Assembly (NCBI RefSeq): GCF_002999335.1
Contig: NW_020312480.1
Coordinates: forward strand, 1 to 64,000
From: Cyclospora cayetanensis
Taxonomy: Eukaryota; Apicomplexa; Conoidasida; Eucoccidiorida; Eimeriidae
Length of the DNA: 64,000 nucleotides
Reading direction: 5' to 3'
The notes under the pieces were generated by a model. That model did not search any database. It saw only the letters and a program-made list of their open reading frames with translations, and was not told the DNA's origin. The position numbers were made by a program, and so were the translations under genes. The stretch's first letter is position 1; each line of letters opens with the position of its first letter. This document shows positions 58,654 through 64,000 of this stretch, in pieces.

Positions 58654-61600
58654 GCCATCCAGGGAGGGGGCCCCCTGCCAGCAGCACAGCCAGCTACTCG
58701 CTGCAGCGACCGCTGCTGCTGTTGCTCCGCTATGGCTGCTCTTGTTCTGGTAACACCACTAAATGCGCCTCCAAACTACTAGTGCTACGCGTTTTTGATG
58801 CTGTTGCAAGTCTTTTTGTCCAGGCGTATCAGGCAGGGGGGCCTTGTAAACGTAGCAACAACAATAGCCACACACCCGCATGCTCATGCTGCACCTCCCA
58901 CTACTGCCGCACGGCAGCCGACACTTGTCTGTCGGCACAGCCGGCGAGCGCAATGCTTGCTGCCTCCAGTTAAAAAACCCACAATCTAATTCCTGAACTC
59001 CACCAAATTGATGCCCTAAGTGATGAGTCTCCACAAAATTTTGACCGTCTCCTCACAGCCGGGGGCCTGTGCGCCGGTGTGCTCAAGTCGTTAGAGGAAG
59101 GCGCAGCTTTCGGCCCGTGTCTCTCGCAAACCGTGGCAGAATAAACGATAGAACTTCGGTTGCCGCAGCACGCTACAGGAGAAGACGAGCTACGAGAGGC
59201 ACACTGCGACTCCTTGAGCCAGTAGTGGGTAGCTACCCGCTGGTCTCTGCAAGCGCGCCCACCGTGGGACGTGGGCAGAGCACGCTTGTAACCTCGCCAC
59301 CTCTACGCACTGCATAGTTGCAATCCTACTTACTGGAAATCAGTAGAGAAGTGACGCAAAACCATAGTCCTACACAGTCTCGTAGAAGGGTGGACAGGAA
59401 CCGTAGAGGAGTTACAGCAGGATAGAAGTATCATACAGGCGGTGGCGGAGCGGTAGCCATGCAAAAGGTAGCAGTTCCGAAGCAGAGCACAGAGAGAGAG
59501 GGGGGGCCTCATCAAGAAATCTACGATCCTCGGCCTGCTATGGGGCACCTCTACAGATAATGCGTTTGCAGCTGCACAGTATTGCGCATCGCCTAAAGTC
59601 TCCCCAAAACAGGAAAGCCTAGCCGAGAACGAAGCCTGAGAAAAAGTTCTTAATCGTCTCTCCCAAATTGCTCCCTTTGCCTTTTCTGCCGTTATGCCAC
59701 ATAGGATTCCAGCATGGGGGGAGAGAGCTCCACCCAACTTGACGCTTACGGTCTTCGATCATTCATTTGCACATGCACCAAGGTATAGCGGGCAAGCACC
59801 CAACGCTGAGACTTACCGTATTAAGCAAACCTTATGTTGCGGGAAACTGCGTTTAGGAATAAACAATAGCCAACTCTTACAAATACGTTGTCAAATAGGC
59901 AGTTTAGTCGAAACTTCCAAAGTGCAGCGTTGCTCAATTCACACAGTGCTGCTTGGGTTGAAGTTCGTAGTTCTAAGTTCCCTTTATCTGAGCTTTGCTC
60001 TCAAGCGAAGGAGGCAGCTTGGGATTTTTTTCAAGGTTTCGGCACCATCTGTGAATTCTTTGTGAACGCCCGGAAATGGGGATGCTTCGATACACTCAAC
60101 CATCAAGTGTGCACTGAAGGGGCCCACAACAAAGACCAAACTGTTGCCTCCAGCTTATTCTAGTGGGGCACTACAAACTTCACGAGGAAATTGAGGCTTA
60201 GTATCAGGCAGCAGTGGCTATGCATGCCACCTTGCATTCCTGCCTCATACTGCGTTGCGGCAGAGGCACCCAGTGCGTATCTCGGTACCGCACAGCATCG
60301 ACACGCATGACCGCAAGACAAGGCACCTGCTAGTTTGCCTCCAACAACTCTCATGGGTGTCTTTTCCCTTCCCCAGCGTGTGCTCTGTATGATCGCGTGC
60401 CGATAGCCGCTTGCAGGCCCCCTTTTACTAGATAGGGGGCTGCTGCCTGGTGTTCCCAGGGGGCACAAGGAAGGAGCCTTACATTGGTCTAAGCAGGAAA
60501 ATGTGCAGCAATCTGCAGGCCTGTTAAGCAGCGCCTTCCTCTGACTACAAATGTTTTTTTTTGGATGTGCAACTGACGTCTGTTCGGTTGTACTCAACAC
60601 TGACCAAGTTGTTGATCAAAAGGCTCAGCGTCGCGGGAAAACCTTCCCGTGAGCAGGCGATCTACACACGTGGCCTGATTGGTTTCTCTCTGAGTCTTCT
60701 CTTACTCTCTCTTTCTCTGAGAGGCCCATAAGGCCTTTCGTCGTTTTATGTCTGGAGTCTGGGCTGGCAGGTGCCCGAGGCAGTCTCTGAGGTCCCTAAA
60801 GAGCCAAGCGCCCTGCATTTCTCTGTTCCTGCTCTGAGTGGAACAGATAAACCATTTTCCAGATGTAATCCTGATGTTGAGGGCCCTGAGAATGGAGGTG
60901 GCATTCACAAGGATCCCCAAACAGAAATTATACGGCGCACTTGTGTGCAGCCGCTGACAAAGTCTATGTGGACACCCATCCCATCTCATGTCAGCCTCTG
61001 CACCCACTTTTGTGCAGGCAGAGCAATGGATCACACGAAGCACACCACGCCCTGCCGGTATTTTTCGGAACAGCAGCATCTGCAAGCCTCTCTCTCTCTC
61101 CTCTTTAGCCAGATGGCCCTTTGAGCACCGTGTTGGGTAATTAGTGCTTGAGTCCTTCGTTCCCCACAGGGGCCCTCCAGGCTGTTGAGGTGGAATGATG
61201 TCTCGATGGCGGTCGAGCGCCATTGGCTGGATCGAGAGCCAAAGACACCGTGCAGAGATCATGAGGGCAGATGGGGGGTTCAGGCTCCAAGCAGCATGTA
61301 GCTGAGCGGGGGTCGACGGAGGCAGAAGCGCTTGGGAGGTTAAAACGCCATGACCGGTAGGACATGCTCAGACTGTTGCAGCTGCACCCGATGATGCTGT
61401 CCTTCCTGCTTCCCCTGGCAAATCGCCGCGTCTGCTGTTTTTGCGTGGTGCCGTGGCGTCTGGGTAGCAATATACATGGGCATATATATACTTGCACAAA
61501 ACGCGTTGCGTGCCTGCGTCTATATACGGGCTTATGAAGGCATATTATGCGGCTAAACTTCCTGCTACGTGGTTAGGACGCAGCGCTGGTGAAGGGACTG

Positions 61601-61977
61601 AAAAGAGAGGATATATAGGGCGTACGTGCTTAACTTAGATGCACGCAGCAGAGAATGTTGCACTGCAGTTACTTGAGAGAAGGTGAGAAGGGAGCAGGGG
61701 CGAGACGGACTGAAGGGCAACCTAGGGAAGATCACCCTCACAGAGGCTCCATTGCCCCATACTCTCTACCCACAGAAAGGCTCCCGCGAGAGCGGCGAGA
61801 CAGGGAGGAAAACAAAAGACGTTAAGCGTGTGTAAATGTACTGGGCAAGGAAGGTTGTTTGACGGCTTTGAGCTAGCAACTGCATCCGTATGTGCGACCC
61901 CGGCCCGACAGTGGCATCAGGAGCAGATGCAGGCAGAGCTACTGCTGATGCAGTTGATGGGCGTGCCACTGCGTGTC
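58654..61977. other. Intergenic, no gene supported
   Basis: About 3.3 kb upstream of the CBS gene and downstream of the PAN gene. A GC palindrome gggggcccccT-type lies just left of it (58665-58678), and another inverted GC pair lies near 60415-60440 (ggcccccttttactagatagggggc). Open frames such as minus 60702-61262 show no family features. Confidence 0.5.
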
Positions 61978-64000
61978 TTAGCAGCGTTTGGGGCCGGACA
62001 CTACGGAATATGATGCGGTCTTGACTGTAACCGCGGATGGATACAGCTTGCATTCGGTATCAAAAGTAAAGAATTCGCATTTGTCTTCTGCTTCGCAAGC
62101 GAGTTGACATATAGCATGATTCGGAAGCTTTAACTGCTTGATAAGTGTTCCTACGTAGGCCATCCCAGCACGTTGGCACTTGGGGCATCCAATCTTAGAG
62201 CCCGACATCGCATTTTGTTCTTCTCTCCTCCCCGTAAAACCAGTAATGGTCTTCAGCCAGCAGTTGCCATTGCCAGACTTATAGGTGTATGCCCTGCATT
62301 GGGGTTCGTGGTAGCAATCCTCTCTACAGGCTGGTTCACCGCCAGGTTTCTGCGCTGTTTTGTAAATATCTCCGCCGTGATAGTCTATATTGAGTTCGAG
62401 GCACAGGCCTGAGGTCTTCATGCATCGCTTGGGCCCTGAATCGAAGCTGGCAGAGGTAGCAGGAAGGATTTTAGGGCTCTCGTTGCCTGTCTTGAGATTG
62501 CACTGCAGACGGTCCTTATTGAAGGTCCAAAAGTTGCATTTTGGTGTTTTCTGGCATAATGCGAGGCAGCCTTCCGCGTCGCTGGGGTCGTTCGTTGTTA
62601 TCACAAAGTTGCTGTTGTTCTGCCACATAATATTCCTCAGGATGCAAGAGGTATCTTCCACGCAGTTTGCTGGCCCCGAAATCAGCGTATCCCCCTCTTC
62701 GTCCCCTGCCTCCCCTCTCAGAAAACTGCACACCTTTGTTGCTGTGTCGTAAGTGAAGCGGCTGCATTCTTCCATAAAGGCGCAGCGCTGCCTGCACTCT
62801 TCTGCATTCTGCGTGTCTAGCGACCACAGCAAAACGCTAGCTGCCACACTGTATCCCTTGCCTTGACGAAAGCAGGAAGAGCAGGTGCCCCATCCTGTCC
62901 GTACAGTGTCTGCTTGGGGTTCCAGGTTGGTCAAGCAGGAGTCTTCCTTCAAGAAACACCTATCGTTTCCCCACCACGTGAAAATCACACATTTCGGCTC
63001 AGCCCTGCAGGCCTCGCGGCAGGCCTCTAGCTCCAAAGTTTCCTTCGAATACCAGGTCTTTTCTAGTGCGGGCGAGTGGAATCCGATGGTGTCGCACGCG
63101 CCAGGGCAGTACTTGGGGCCGCTTGTAATGCCCTCTTCTTCCCGTTCCTCACTAGCATTCTCAAACAGGTCACACTTTCGAGAAGCGGATGCAAAGCTCC
63201 AGGCTCCGCAGTTAGTTGTACTTTGACACCTTAGTTGGCACTCTTCGGCTGTGTCGAGGCCTTGTTCGACCGTGAGGAGCTCTTCGCTGGTCCTGTAGCT
63301 CTTCCCGGTCAGCATGCATTTCGGAGCGCATTCCCTAGGGCCAGAAATAGCAGTTGTACTTGATGTCTTCGTTGCCTCTGCCAAAGCTAAGTGCAGGCTG
63401 CACGTTCCGCTGGCAGTATCGAAGACAAAGGCCTCGCAAGAAGAGCGTTGCTGGCAGAGCATCTGGCAGGCAACAGCGTCCTCTGCTGATGCCGTTTCCA
63501 ATACGCTCCCGGTGTAGGCCACATGCCTGACTGCACAAGACGGTGCTGGATCAATTGCCAACTTATCAACAGAGCAGTCCCGTCTGCCTGAGATCTTGTT
63601 CATTTCCGGGAACTCGATGGCCCCCTTTTTGAACATGTGGCAATCCCAAGTTAAAATGTCAAACGTGAAGTATGAGCAGCTTTCGTCTTCTACACAGAGG
63701 GCTTGACAGTGTGACGCAGACCTGGCTTGACTGGAGCCGAGGGACTCACCCTTGTATGCAACATCGTTTTCTGGGCATTTGAGGCATTCTTTGGGAGCTG
63801 AGGCGACGTTTACCCTGTGTTGCTTCCCAACATAGGGTGGCCCCTTTCGCAGCACACAAATAGAAGACAGTACGTTATGTGTGATAAAGGTACACTCTGA
63901 TTCCTGAGAGCATCGCTCGCGGCAAGCCTGCGGCGTCGACGCTGGGAAACGCGCAAGTTCCTCGCCGGAGTAGTCACTGTTGAATTCAATACAGGTAAAG
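61978..64000 (-). CDS. Tandem PAN/Apple-domain protein, microneme MIC5-like (5' part outside window)
   Basis: At least nine consecutive PAN/Apple-type domains of about 68-75 residues in one uninterrupted frame, with the stop at 61978-61980 straight after the last domain. Each follows the same plan: a starting Cys, Gly/Tyr about eight residues later, CxxxC in a central helix, C-x-F/Y-T/F in a strand, one more Cys, and a closing SGPxxC. Examples are ISGPREC, TSGPKYC, ISGPANC and VSGPKRC. Domain 5 departs most, with GWGTC as its end. The most N-terminal visible domain starts with CIEFNSDYSGEEL near the right edge and the frame stays open to base 64000, so signal peptide and earlier domains are missing. 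Tandem Apple domains are typical of coccidian microneme adhesins such as Eimeria EtMIC5, which act in attachment to host cells. There is no membrane anchor at the C-terminus, so it is probably soluble or complexed. No trinucleotide repeats interrupt it. Confidence 0.88.
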   Translation of the reverse strand, partial: FTCIEFNSDYSGEELARFPASTPQACRERCSQESECTFITHNVLSSICVLRKGPPYVGKQHRVNVASAPKECLKCPENDVAYKGESLGSSQARSASHCQALCVEDESCSYFTFDILTWDCHMFKKGAIEFPEMNKISGRRDCSVDKLAIDPAPSCAVRHVAYTGSVLETASAEDAVACQMLCQQRSSCEAFVFDTASGTCSLHLALAEATKTSSTTAISGPRECAPKCMLTGKSYRTSEELLTVEQGLDTAEECQLRCQSTTNCGAWSFASASRKCDLFENASEEREEEGITSGPKYCPGACDTIGFHSPALEKTWYSKETLELEACREACRAEPKCVIFTWWGNDRCFLKEDSCLTNLEPQADTVRTGWGTCSSCFRQGKGYSVAASVLLWSLDTQNAEECRQRCAFMEECSRFTYDTATKVCSFLRGEAGDEEGDTLISGPANCVEDTSCILRNIMWQNNSNFVITTNDPSDAEGCLALCQKTPKCNFWTFNKDRLQCNLKTGNESPKILPATSASFDSGPKRCMKTSGLCLELNIDYHGGDIYKTAQKPGGEPACREDCYHEPQCRAYTYKSGNGNCWLKTITGFTGRREEQNAMSGSKIGCPKCQRAGMAYVGTLIKQLKLPNHAICQLACEAEDKCEFFTFDTECKLYPSAVTVKTASYSVVSGPKRC

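Noticed and set aside
60702..61262. 186-residue minus-strand ORF as a gene
   Set aside because: No family features, no splice context, and composition like the surrounding non-coding DNA.

Overview
The window looks like nuclear DNA of a coccidian apicomplexan, most likely an Eimeria species or a close eimeriid such as Cyclospora. Three things suggest this. Genes are broken into many short exons with GT-AG introns. CAG/CTG-type trinucleotide tracts run through exons as Gln, Ala and Ser homopolymers. The gene set includes an apicoplast-type SufA with a secretory leader and a micronemal-type protein made of tandem PAN/Apple domains. I see no bacterial gene organisation, phage, insertion sequence or CRISPR array. 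All gene models below come from reading splice sites and protein families by eye; several 5' ends are uncertain.

Layout: 1-3.1 kb, a TBC1D13-like Rab-GAP (minus, cut by the left edge), then a tail-anchored hypothetical protein (minus). 3.9-8.9 kb is largely empty. 9.0-15.3 kb holds a 12-exon ABC1/ADCK-type kinase fused to a serine beta-lactamase-like domain (plus). 18.6-21.9 kb holds an oxalate/formate-antiporter-like MFS transporter (plus). 23.8-25.6 kb holds an apicoplast SufA/IscA-type Fe-S carrier (plus). 26.6-30.8 kb holds an ELMO-domain protein (minus). 34.4-35.0 kb holds a small membrane protein resembling SMIM4/UQCC5 (minus, tentative). 35.9-41.7 kb holds an FKBP-TPR immunophilin (plus), convergent with NPL4 at 43.1-47.4 kb (minus). 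NPL4 is divergent from an unrecognised multi-exon gene at 48.8-51.7 kb (plus). 53.1-58.7 kb holds a four-CBS-domain, AMPK-gamma/SNF4-like protein (minus). 62.0-64.0 kb holds the tandem PAN/Apple protein (minus, cut by the right edge).

The DNA alternates between repeat-rich blocks (about 0-4, 26-31.6, 36-48 and 53-58.7 kb), where CAG tracts, poly-Q/A/S inserts and intronic dinucleotide arrays dominate, and repeat-poor blocks (about 4-25, 31.7-36, 48-53 and 58.8-64 kb). This matches the segmental chromosome structure described for Eimeria.

The genes do not form one pathway. TBC and ELMO proteins act on small GTPases in vesicle traffic, NPL4 works with CDC48/UFD1 in protein extraction, SufA serves apicoplast Fe-S assembly, the ABC1 fusion is probably organellar, and the PAN protein probably serves host-cell attachment. 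The most unusual items are the ABC1-beta-lactamase fusion, whose nucleophile position reads Cys instead of Ser, and a 9-bp hairpin with a TTCG loop placed almost on the SufA start codon.
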